In this document: piece after piece, positions 16,232 through 25,600 of the stretch
How the letters are laid out: every line of letters begins with the position of its first letter
How positions within the stretch are numbered: position 1 is the stretch's first letter
Assembly (NCBI GenBank): GCA_025666215.1
Contig: CP102593.1
Span: forward strand, 4,973,001-5,037,000
Length of the DNA stretch: 64,000 nucleotides
Source of the DNA: Xanthomonas campestris pv. phormiicola
Lineage (GTDB): Bacteria > Pseudomonadota > Gammaproteobacteria > Xanthomonadales > Xanthomonadaceae
Reading direction: 5' to 3'
Notes under the pieces: model-generated
Told to the model about the DNA's origin: nothing
What the model saw: only the letters and a program-made list of their open reading frames with translations
The model's database searches: none
Position numbers and translations under genes: made by a program

Positions 16232-18160
16232 ATGCGCATCGTCTGTTCCCTGAGCCTGATCGTCCTGCTCGGCGCGCCCGGCGCCGTGGCCGCCGCAGCG
16301 AGCGCCGACACCGATCCGCTCTCGGCACGGATCGACGAGACCGCCTACTTCGCGACGGCAGAAAGCGAGCAACAGCAGCGCAAGGCGCTGATCGCGGCGA
16401 TCGACGCCTTCGCCGCGCAGCCGGCTCCCGCCATCGCGCAGCTGGACGACTACATGGGCCGGGCCGACGCGCTGCTCGAGCGCGGCCGCCGCCATGAAGC
16501 CTATCTGCATCTGCTCGCCGCACGCGATATCGAAGACAGCCTCAGCGACACGGCACAAAGCGCAACAGACAACGCAGTCGGCCGGCTCCGGCGCGCGGTC
16601 GATGCGAGCCTGCGCAAGCTCGCGCAGCAACGGGCACTCGGCGCTGGCCAGGCACCCTCGCGCTACGCCTACCTGCTGCAGCAAGCGCAGCGCCGCGCGC
16701 CGCACGAACTGCCCGCCGAACAGGACGCCATCGTCGACGCGCTGGCCGATCCGGCCGCGTCCACCTATTGGAGCCTGTACCAGCAGATCCGGCGCACGAC
16801 CCCTGCGGCCAAGATCGCCACTGCCAACGGCGAACGCGACGCCAACCGCGATGCCGACCTGCTTGCCGGCGACCGGCAACGCAGCGTGCGCCAGGCGGCC
16901 TGGCAACAACGCTGGGACGGCTATGCGGCGCGCGGCGACGTGTACGCGACGCTGCTGCTGGGCACGGTGCGCCTGACCGACGCCAGCGCGCGGCTGCACC
17001 ACTTCGCCACGGCGCCGGACGCGGCCTATGCCGGCCGCGGATTCGACCGCAGCGACGTCGAGCGCACGCTGTCGGCGGTCAAGGCCGGCGCGGCGCACTA
17101 TCGCCAGTACCAGCGGATGCGCGCCGCGCATGTGCAGGCCGTGCAGCATCTGGACAGCGCCGCGCCGTGGGACATGAAGCTGCCGGAGCCGGGCCTGGCG
17201 CTGCCGCAGTTCACCCTGGCGCAGGCGCGCGCCGCGGCGGTCGCGGCGGTACAGCCGCTGGGCAGCGACTATGCCGACCATTTCCGCGCCTTGCTCGACC
17301 CGGCGCAGCGGCGCCTGGACGTCGCCGGCACGCAGGGCCATCGGGTCGACGACGGATTTTCGCTCAGTGCGCAGGGCGTGCCGTCGGGCTTGTTCGTCGG
17401 CCGCTATGCGCCCTCGATCGAAGGCCCGCGCGTGCTGATCCACGAGGGCGGCCACGCCGTCCACCGGCAACTGATGAGCGAACGCGGCATCTCGCCGTTC
17501 TACCGCAACGGTCCGAGCTGGCTGTTCGAGAGCTATGCGATCCTCAACGAGATGCTGCTGTACGACCACCTGTACCGCAGCAGCGGCGAACCGCGCGCCA
17601 AGGCCTATTACCTGCAGGCGCTGATCGACGATCTGGCGTTCCAGATCTTCACGTCGGCCGAGGAAACCGAGCTGGAACAGGCGATCTACGACGGCGCGAT
17701 CGCCGGCACGCTGCGCAACGCCGGCGACTTCGACGCGCTGACCGCCAGTATCTGGGGCCAGTACGGCGACTGGGACGCGCGCTATCCGCAGAGCCAGCAC
17801 GCGTGGATGGGCAAGCGGCTGCTATACCAGGATCCGTTGTACCTGGTGAACTACCTGTATGCCGGCCTGCTGGCGAGCAGCCTCTACGACCAGGCCAGCA
17901 CGGCCTCGCCGGGCTTCCAGACGCGTTACCACGCCCTGCTCAGCGATGGCTTCGCGGCGCCGCCGGACGCACTGCTGGCCACCTTCTTCGGCCATCCGGT
18001 CACCCCGCAGCAGCTGATGGCCCAGGCGATGGACGTGTTCGATGCGCGCGTGCGCGAACTCGACGCGCTCTACGCCACGCTGCCGCCGGCCGGCCGAATC
18101 GCTGGCGACATGGAGCGTGGCGACGATCGCGCCGGCGCCCAGCCCGCACCGGCTCAGTAA
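16232..18160 (+). CDS. Secreted M3-like zinc oligopeptidase (gluzincin)
   Basis: 642 residues from ATG 16232. This start gives a signal peptide (SLIVLLGAPGAVAAAA); the frame is open 54 codons upstream without one. The zinc motif HEGGH is residues 404-408, and E433 in SWLFESYAILNEM is the third ligand at the spacing typical of M3 and oligoendopeptidase-F enzymes. The N-terminal half is helical, as in that family. It likely cleaves peptides in the periplasm. The final 7 bp overlap the tail of the convergent lipoprotein gene. I cannot assign a subfamily. Confidence 0.82.
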   Translation: MRIVCSLSLIVLLGAPGAVAAAASADTDPLSARIDETAYFATAESEQQQRKALIAAIDAFAAQPAPAIAQLDDYMGRADALLERGRRHEAYLHLLAARDIEDSLSDTAQSATDNAVGRLRRAVDASLRKLAQQRALGAGQAPSRYAYLLQQAQRRAPHELPAEQDAIVDALADPAASTYWSLYQQIRRTTPAAKIATANGERDANRDADLLAGDRQRSVRQAAWQQRWDGYAARGDVYATLLLGTVRLTDASARLHHFATAPDAAYAGRGFDRSDVERTLSAVKAGAAHYRQYQRMRAAHVQAVQHLDSAAPWDMKLPEPGLALPQFTLAQARAAAVAAVQPLGSDYADHFRALLDPAQRRLDVAGTQGHRVDDGFSLSAQGVPSGLFVGRYAPSIEGPRVLIHEGGHAVHRQLMSERGISPFYRNGPSWLFESYAILNEMLLYDHLYRSSGEPRAKAYYLQALIDDLAFQIFTSAEETELEQAIYDGAIAGTLRNAGDFDALTASIWGQYGDWDARYPQSQHAWMGKRLLYQDPLYLVNYLYAGLLASSLYDQASTASPGFQTRYHALLSDGFAAPPDALLATFFGHPVTPQQLMAQAMDVFDARVRELDALYATLPPAGRIAGDMERGDDRAGAQPAPAQ

Positions 18161-18756
18161 CGCGCCGAGGCCAGCGCCTGCGCGCGTTCCAGTTGCCCGG
18201 CGATGCGGCTGCGCGCCTGCTGCAGCGCCTGCTTGGTCGCCTGCTGCTGCGCCGCCGGCATCAACTCGGCATCGATCACCGCCAGCGCATCGGAATAGCT
18301 GCGCACCATCGTCGCCATGTAGGCGTTCATGTACGCCGAATCGTCCTTCTCCTGGTCCAGCGCCTGCAGCTGCGCCTGGCCCTTGGCCGCCTGCGCGGCG
18401 ATCTTCTGCGCATCGCCCGGGCCGCCCTTGCCGGCGTCCGCGGCCGCGGCGCCGTGGTGCGCGGCGACCACTTCGCGGGCGAAGTCGGCGACGCTGCCGC
18501 TGACGTTGCGCGACAGCGCCTGCTGCGACAGCGCCACCGCATTGCCTTCCAGCACCTGCAGCATCGCCTTGGCCGAGGCGTCGCCGGCGATCGGGGCGCG
18601 CCCGCTTTCGCCGCCGACCGGGGCCGCGGTCGGCGCCGGCGAGGTCGCCGGTGCGGTGCGCGAGGTCTGCTCGCCCGGCTTGCCGCAGCCACTCAGCGCC
18701 ACGGCGGCCAGCGCCGCGAGAATCGAAAACCGGGTCGTGATGAGCCTCTGGGTCAT
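18154..18756 (-). CDS. DUF4142-like lipoprotein
   Basis: 200 residues from ATG 18756, with AGGAGC 7 bases upstream. A lipoprotein signal peptide ends in the lipobox LSGC, followed by a Pro/Thr/Ala-rich linker. The rest is helical and ferritin-like in pattern (KAMLQVLEGNAVALSQQALS, VADFAREVVAAHH), resembling DUF4142 proteins. Role unknown; periplasm-facing membrane anchor. It is convergent with the M3-like peptidase and not obviously in an operon with the barrel gene that follows. Confidence 0.75.
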   Translation of the reverse strand: MTQRLITTRFSILAALAAVALSGCGKPGEQTSRTAPATSPAPTAAPVGGESGRAPIAGDASAKAMLQVLEGNAVALSQQALSRNVSGSVADFAREVVAAHHGAAAADAGKGGPGDAQKIAAQAAKGQAQLQALDQEKDDSAYMNAYMATMVRSYSDALAVIDAELMPAAQQQATKQALQQARSRIAGQLERAQALASARY

Positions 18757-18894
18757 GGGGTGCTCCTGGTTTGCCAGCCGCCACCTTGCCCAGGCGGTGC
18801 GCAAACCCGCGTGAATCGCCGCGCGTCCGCGGCGCGCCGCACCCACGGCGCAGCGGCGACCGGCGCGGCTGCGGGGCCAGCCGCGCCGACACCG

Positions 18895-21800
18895 TCAGTA
18901 GAAACCGGAAAGGTTCAGGAACCAGCCGCGCTGGTCGTACTCCAGCGCGGTCAGGTCGTCGCTGAAGGTGGTGAAGTTGTAGCCCACGCCGACCCGGAAG
19001 TTGTCCGACACCTGCCGATCCAGCCCGACCAGCCAGCCGCGCCGATCGCCGCCGTCCTGCACGCCGAGCCAGCGGTATTCGGCCAGCCCGTCCCATTGCG
19101 CGATCAGCCGGTAGCGCAGCTGCACCGCGGCGAAGTCCACCCGGCTGTCGAGCCAGCTGCCGCGGCCGCGGCCGGCGCGGTACTCGCCCCAGCGCCCGGC
19201 CAGCTTGCCGCCCAGTTCCCAGCGGTCGTTCAACTGCACGATGCCCTCGAAGGACAGCACCTGCGAGCGCTGGTCGTAGCGGTTGCCGCCGTCCTGGCCC
19301 AGCGAGGCGACGTCGTAGAGGTAGGTGTACTTGCCGAACGCGGCCCAGCGGGAGGTGTCGTGCGGGCGCCAGGCGAAGCCCAGGTTGGCCTCGGCCAGCT
19401 TGGCGCCGGCCAGCGGGTTGAGGTCGTCGCGGGTGTCGGCGTAGTTGGCGCGCGCGGCGATGCGCCAGTCCTCGTTGAGCTTGAACAGCAGACGGTGCGT
19501 GGTGACCCATTGTTCGCGCTGTTCGGCGCCGCGGTCGCGGCGGTACTCCAGCTTGCTGGCCCACTGCATGCGCGGATCGGTGCGGCCACCGTTGACGCTG
19601 TAGGCCTGGCGGTCCACGCGGCCGCTGGCGGCGTCCAGTGCGCCGTCCATCACCGTGAAGCCCAGGTTCCAGCCCGGTGCCGGGGTGAAGTCCAGGCCGA
19701 AGGTATGCGCCAGGCCGGCGCTGTCGCTGCGGCGGTCCTTGAGGTATTGGCTTTCGTTGTAGACGTTGACCTGGTTGCTCACGCGCCAGCGCTGGCCCAG
19801 GGTCCAGCCGCTTTGCAGGCTGCTGTCCAGCAGCGGGTCGCGTTCGGTGCTGTCGGTGCTGTAGCTGTAGGCGCCGTACACGGTGTGGTCCGGGCTCAGC
19901 CGGTATTCGGCGTCGAGCTTGCCGCCCTGGCCGCGGCTGCCGCTGCTGGCCTCGGCACCGACGCTGGAACGGTCGCCGAACAGATAGCGCGCGCCCAGGG
20001 TGAGCAGGTTGTTGCGATCGTAGCGGCCGCTGTCGTCGTCCACCGTGTACTGGCCGGTGGCGTACAGCTCCAGCGTGTCGTTCACGCGCTGGCGGTAGCT
20101 CAGCGCCGCCAGCAGCGCGTCGGCATCGCCGCTCTGCAGGCGCTCCTGCACGCTGCGCAGTTCCGCGCCCAGCTGCGCATCCTGGCCCAGCCGCCAGTCG
20201 CCGGTGAGCTGGGCCTGCTGCAGCGATTGCGCATCGCGCTGCACGCGGCTGTAGCGGCCGTACAGGCTGAAGGCGTCGCTGAAATAGCCGAGGAATTCAC
20301 CGCCGTATTCCTCCACCTCCGCCCCGGTATCGAAGCGCGACACCGAGAAGCCGGCATCGACCCGGCGGTGCCAGGCGCCCAGCGTCCATTCCTGTTCGGT
20401 CCAGCCCAGTTCCTTCAGGTTGGCGCGCGCCTCCAGCGCATGCGCGCGGCCCGCGCGCGCCTGCCCCAGCGGATTGCGCTGGACGAAGCTCAAGCCGCCG
20501 TTGTCCGAATAGAAGATCGGCGCCACCGTGGCTGCGCTGCGGCTGGTTTCCAGTTTCAGGTAGGTGCCGCGCCCGGCCTGCAGGGTCAGGTCGGCGCCCT
20601 TGAGCGTGTAGTCCTCGCCGCTGCGGTTCTCCTGGATGTAGGTGGCGCCGACGGCGAGGTGCTCGCCCAGCCAATGCCGGCCGCGCACGCCACCGCTGGT
20701 GTCGTCGGCGTCGAAGCCGGTGGGAACGTATTCGTAATCGGCGAGCAGCCGCTGTTCGTAGCCGTCCAGCGGGGTATCGCGGGTCAGCGTGCGCACGTTC
20801 TCGCGGGTCACCTGCGCCAGCGGCCGGGTCAGCAGCAGCCGGCCCTGCATCTCGTCGATCTCGTAGTCCACGCCGCGCTGCAGGGTCACGCGCGCCTCGG
20901 CGCGGCCGCTGCTGCGCTCGCGCACCTCCAGCACCACCTGCTCGGAACCGGGCAGCACGTCGGTATGGCGCAGGTAGTACAGGCTGCCGCCGGTACCGAG
21001 GAATTCGCTGTGTCCCGGTGCGCTCTGCGCCTGCGAGGCGAACACCTTCAGCCGCGTGCGCGGCTCGCCCAGCGCGGTCGCGTTGCGCGCGCGCCAGTCC
21101 AGCGCGGCGCCGTACAGCGAGCGGTTGTACTGGGCGTACTCGGTGCCGGTGATGCCGGTGGCGAAATTGCCCCACAGCGCCTGGCTCTGGTCCCAATCCA
21201 CGCGCAGGTACAGCTTGCCCTGGGTGTCGACGTCGCGGTAGGTGGTGGAGTCGTCGCCGTACACCGGGTAGTACAGGTCCGGATCCAGGCGCCGGAACAC
21301 GTCCTGCGGATCGGCATCGGTGAAGCCGTCGAACAGCTGCCCGATCTGGTTCTCGCGGGTATCGGCATGCGCGGTGAGCAGGTATTTGCCGCGCAGCTTG
21401 CCTTTCAGGTAGAACGCCAGCCGGCCCTCGCTGAGGAAGTCGTGCTGGTCGCGCGTGGCCTCGAGCAGCGGCTGGGTATTGCCGCTGCTGCGGTTCTGCG
21501 ACAGGGTCAGGTCGGCCAGCGCGACCAGATAGGCATAGCGGCCGGTCACGTTGACGTCGATGCTGCTGCGCAGCGGCGGCGCGTCCTGGCGCGCGGCCTC
21601 GATGCGGTACTGATGGCTGCCCACCGGCTCGAGGAATTCGGCGACGAACTTGCCTTCCTGGTCCACCGGGAATATCTGCCCGTTGATGGTCAGGCGCGTG
21701 CCGGCGGCGATGTCGCGGCCGTGCACGCGCACGCGCGAGCCGTACAGCGGGATGTTCTGCAGGCGCAGCGCGTTCTGGCCGTAGATGGCGTTGCTGATCT

Positions 21801-22614
21801 CCAGCGACTGCGCGGACTCGGCATCCAGCGCCTGGCCGAGCGTGCGTTGCACCTGGGTGCGCAGTTGCTGCGCGCCGCGTTCGAAATCGGCTTGCGACAC
21901 CAGTTGCATGCGCTGGATCACGGTCTCGTCGAAACTGCCGTCGTGGCCGTAGGCGCGCGCCACGTACAGCAGCTCGTCGCCTTCGCGCAGGTGCAGCGAC
22001 GCCGGCAACGCGCCGTCCCATTGCGCCTCGCCGACGCTGGCCGCCGGCAGCGCCAGCGTCGCCAATGGCGTGACCAGATCGGTGTCGCTGCCGCGGTACA
22101 GGCTCACCTGCACCCGCTCGATGAACGAGGCGTAGTTGCTGTAGCCATGGAAACGCACCGGGCGCGCGATGCGGCCGTTCTCGAACGGCACCATGCTGCT
22201 GGCCTGCACGTTCAACACCGGCTCGGTCATCGCCGGGTCTTCGGTGGCCCAGATCATGCCGCCGCCGGGCAGGTCGATGGCCAACTGGCCGGGCGCGAGC
22301 GCGCGATCGCTGGCGGGAGTGGAAGCGGCCACGGGGCGCGGCATCCTCGCCGGCGCCGACGGCGCCGCCGTCTCGATTTGCAGCGGCGCGCGTGCGGTGC
22401 CGGGCTCGCGCACGCGGAACAACAGCGTGTCGCCGGCACGGCAACCGTCGATGTCGCATTCGACCGACGCCTCGCCTTCGCGCTCTTCGCCGCTGCGTTC
22501 CTCGGCGCTGCGCAGTTCGGCCGTTTCCGCCGCCATGGCCGGCATCGCGCCCAGCGCCGCCACCATCCACGCCCCGAAAAGACGCGTGCAAACCCCTGTC
22601 TTGACCATGTCCAT
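18895..22614 (-). CDS. Large outer-membrane beta-barrel protein, partner of the giant repeat protein
   Basis: 1,239 residues from ATG 22614, with GAGGAGA seven bases upstream and only 11 bp after the giant gene's stop, so they are co-transcribed. A signal peptide ends near AMPAMAAE. Residues about 20-70 are acidic and low-complexity (ELRSAEERSGEEREGE). One or two Ig-like/plug-like domains follow (TRLTINGQIFPVDQEGKFVA). From about residue 450 to the end there are alternating aromatic beta-strands in pairs, ending WFLNLSGFY, the pattern of a large outer-membrane barrel. No TonB box or STN domain is obvious, so a transporter of the TonB class is not shown. It may display, anchor or export the giant protein. 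Confidence 0.82.
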   Translation of the reverse strand: MDMVKTGVCTRLFGAWMVAALGAMPAMAAETAELRSAEERSGEEREGEASVECDIDGCRAGDTLLFRVREPGTARAPLQIETAAPSAPARMPRPVAASTPASDRALAPGQLAIDLPGGGMIWATEDPAMTEPVLNVQASSMVPFENGRIARPVRFHGYSNYASFIERVQVSLYRGSDTDLVTPLATLALPAASVGEAQWDGALPASLHLREGDELLYVARAYGHDGSFDETVIQRMQLVSQADFERGAQQLRTQVQRTLGQALDAESAQSLEISNAIYGQNALRLQNIPLYGSRVRVHGRDIAAGTRLTINGQIFPVDQEGKFVAEFLEPVGSHQYRIEAARQDAPPLRSSIDVNVTGRYAYLVALADLTLSQNRSSGNTQPLLEATRDQHDFLSEGRLAFYLKGKLRGKYLLTAHADTRENQIGQLFDGFTDADPQDVFRRLDPDLYYPVYGDDSTTYRDVDTQGKLYLRVDWDQSQALWGNFATGITGTEYAQYNRSLYGAALDWRARNATALGEPRTRLKVFASQAQSAPGHSEFLGTGGSLYYLRHTDVLPGSEQVVLEVRERSSGRAEARVTLQRGVDYEIDEMQGRLLLTRPLAQVTRENVRTLTRDTPLDGYEQRLLADYEYVPTGFDADDTSGGVRGRHWLGEHLAVGATYIQENRSGEDYTLKGADLTLQAGRGTYLKLETSRSAATVAPIFYSDNGGLSFVQRNPLGQARAGRAHALEARANLKELGWTEQEWTLGAWHRRVDAGFSVSRFDTGAEVEEYGGEFLGYFSDAFSLYGRYSRVQRDAQSLQQAQLTGDWRLGQDAQLGAELRSVQERLQSGDADALLAALSYRQRVNDTLELYATGQYTVDDDSGRYDRNNLLTLGARYLFGDRSSVGAEASSGSRGQGGKLDAEYRLSPDHTVYGAYSYSTDSTERDPLLDSSLQSGWTLGQRWRVSNQVNVYNESQYLKDRRSDSAGLAHTFGLDFTPAPGWNLGFTVMDGALDAASGRVDRQAYSVNGGRTDPRMQWASKLEYRRDRGAEQREQWVTTHRLLFKLNEDWRIAARANYADTRDDLNPLAGAKLAEANLGFAWRPHDTSRWAAFGKYTYLYDVASLGQDGGNRYDQRSQVLSFEGIVQLNDRWELGGKLAGRWGEYRAGRGRGSWLDSRVDFAAVQLRYRLIAQWDGLAEYRWLGVQDGGDRRGWLVGLDRQVSDNFRVGVGYNFTTFSDDLTALEYDQRGWFLNLSGFY

Positions 22615-22625
22615 CGCTGTTCTCC

Positions 22626-25600
22626 TCAGGGGCGGCCGGCATCGGCCGAGGCGTCGGAAGGCGGCGCTGCCTGCACCCGCAATCGGGGTCGGACCTGCGC
22701 CTGCAGCCATTGCGCGAGCGCGGCGTCCAGCGCCTGCGCGCGGCGGCGGCCCAATGCGGCGTCCTGCGCGCCGCGGCCGGTGGCGATCTCCACCACGCCA
22801 CCGCCGCGCCGGTTGATCGCCTGCGCGATCGGCTCCAGCAGCGGCCGGTACTGCGGCCGCAACGATGTGCCGCCCGGTTCGAACAACGCCTCGCCCAGCC
22901 CGATCGCATCGCTCACCGTCAGCAGCGGCGGCGCGCTGCCGGCATCGCGCAGTTCCACCCGGGTCTGTGCCGCCACGTCCGCCGGCAGCTGCGCCGCCAG
23001 CGCGGCATGCACGGTTTGCGCACGCTGCAACCCGAGCGCTTCGCCAGCGCCATGCAACGGCAGCTGCAGATGGCCGCCACCGGCTTCGCGCAGCAGCTGC
23101 GCGATGCGTTCGAGCGTGCCGGCGTAGCGCTGCCGCAGCTGCGCATTGCCCGGTTCGAACAGCGCCTGGCCCAGTTCCACCTCGGGATACGCCGCATCGC
23201 GTTGGCGCTGGCCGCGCTCGCCGCCGCGATCCAGGCTTGCGCCCGGCGGGCCTGCGTCCGGCAGGCGCACGCCGAAGTCGAAGCGCACCGGCAAGCCTGG
23301 CGTGATGCGCCGCACGCGCGGATTCTCGCTGGTGAAGACGGTGCCTGGCGGCAGCGTGGCCGCGTCCACCTTGAGGATGAAGTTGCTGCCGCGCCCCGCC
23401 GCCGGCGCGATGCCGACCAGGTGGAAGCGGCCGTGGGCATCGGTCTCCATCAGCAAGCCTTCGGCCGAGCCGATGCGCACGCCGGGCACGCCGAGTTCGC
23501 CGGCATCCTGCACCCCGTTGCCGTTGCGGTCATCGAAGACGCTGCCGACGATCAGGCTCTCGTCCAGCATCGGGTCGCCCACCACCTCCACATCGGCGCT
23601 GGCCAGATTGCTGATCTGGCTGCCGTCGGCACTCTGCATCAGCGCGCGATTGGTGTGAATGCCGGGGCCGACGCCGGCGCCCACGCGCATCACATAGGCG
23701 AAGGTCGCGCGCTGGCCGCTGGCGATATCCACCGCCGCCACGCGCAGCGGCGAGGTGCCGGTCAACGCACCGGCGCCGTCCGCGTCGCCGACCTGCAACT
23801 GGCCATGCACGTAACTGAAGCCGGGCGGCGGCGTATCCAGCAGGGCCACGCCCACCGCATCCACCGCGCCCACGTTCTCCACGGTCAGCGTGTAGCGCAC
23901 CAGGTCGCCGATGCGCACGCTGCGCTGCGCGGCCTGCTTGCTCACCCGCAACACCACCGGGTCGGCGGCCACGGCCACCGTCACCTGCGCCACCGCGCAC
24001 ATCCGCTCGGGGATGGACATATCGCAGACCCGGTAGCTGAAGCGGTCCTCGCCGACGAAGTCGGCCACCGGCGTGTAGACGCATGCCGCCTGCGCGCAGC
24101 GGGCCTCGCCATTGCCCGGTGCGACCGCCACGCTCAGCGACGCCGGGTCGATCGGTGCGGCGGTGGTGCTGTCGTTGGCCAGCACGGCGATGCTCACCGG
24201 TTGCGGATGCACCGTGCTGGCGCGGTCGTCCACCACCGCGATGTCGTTTGCGGCCACCGTCACCACCACCGCCGCGGTGGCGCAGTCGAGCGGCCTGCTC
24301 GACGAGCAGACGGTGTAGCTGAAGGTATCCACGCCGCTGAAGTGCAGCGCCGGGGTATACGCCAGGCTGCCATCGCCCCGCATCTGTACGGTGCCGGCCT
24401 GCGGCGTGGTGACGCTGCTCAGCGATACCATCGTGGTATCGGCAGGGACGCCTTCGTGGAAATCGTTGGTCAACACCCACACCAGCACCGTGGTGTTCTG
24501 CGCGACCGAGGCCGTGTCCTCCTGTGCCTGCACGATGCCCGCCACCACTGCGACCGTGGCCGTTGCGTTGTCGCAGCGGGCAGGATTGCTCGCTGCGCAG
24601 ATCCGATAGGCCAGCGTGTAGCTGCCGGCCGCGGTATTGGCGGCCACGTCCAGACTGCCGTCGGCGTTGATCGTCAGCGGGCCGGCGGCGACCGGTGCCA
24701 GCACGATGTCGGCTGCCGCCACCGGCGCACCGTTGAAGGTGTCGTTGGCCAGCACGTTGATCACCGCGATGGCGCCGGCGGTGCCGTTCACCGGACCGGC
24801 GCTGTCGTCCACCGCATCCAGCACGGCGCCGCTGCCCACGGTGATGGTGACCGTGGCGCCGTCGCAGTTGCCCGGGTTGGCGATTTCGCACAGCTGGTAG
24901 CTGGCGGTGTAGCTGCCGGGTGCGGTATTGGCCGCCACGCTCACCGTGCCGTCGGGGTTGATCGTCAGCGGGCCGTTGTTGTTCGGGATCAGCGTCACCT
25001 GCGATGGCGTCACCGGCGTGCCGTTGAGCGTGTCGTTGGTCAGCACATTGGTGACCGCGGTGCCACCGGCAGTGCCGTCGACCGGACCGGCGCTGTCGTC
25101 GTTGGCCTGCAGGCTGCCATTGCCCACGGTGATGGTGATGGTGACTGTCGCGCTATCGCAGTTGCCCGGGTTGGCGATTTCGCACAGCTGGTAGCTGGCG
25201 CTGTAGCTGCCGGGTGCGGTATTGGCCGCCACGTTCACCGTGCCGTCGGGGTTGATCGTCAGCGGGCCGTTGTTGTTCGGGATCAGCGTCACCTGCGATG
25301 GCGTCACCGGCGTGCCGTTGAGCGTGTCGTTGGTCAGCACATTGGTGACCGCGGTGCCACCGGCAACGCCGTCGACCGGACCGGCGCTGTCGTCGTTGGC
25401 CTGCAGGCTGCCATTGCCCACGGTGATGGTGATGGTGACTGTCGCGCTATCGCAGTTGCCCGGGTTGGCGATTTCGCACAGCTGGTAGCTGGCGCTGTAG
25501 CTGCCGGCCGCGGTATTGGCCGCCACGTCCACGCTGCCGTCAGGATTGATCGTCAGTGGGCCGTTGTTGCTCGGCGTCAGCGTCACCTGTGCAGGGTTCA

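Noticed and set aside
16768..23127. Open frame of about 2,100 codons on the + strand
   Set aside because: It runs through three real genes in other frames or strands, with no domain and random Arg/Pro-rich composition.
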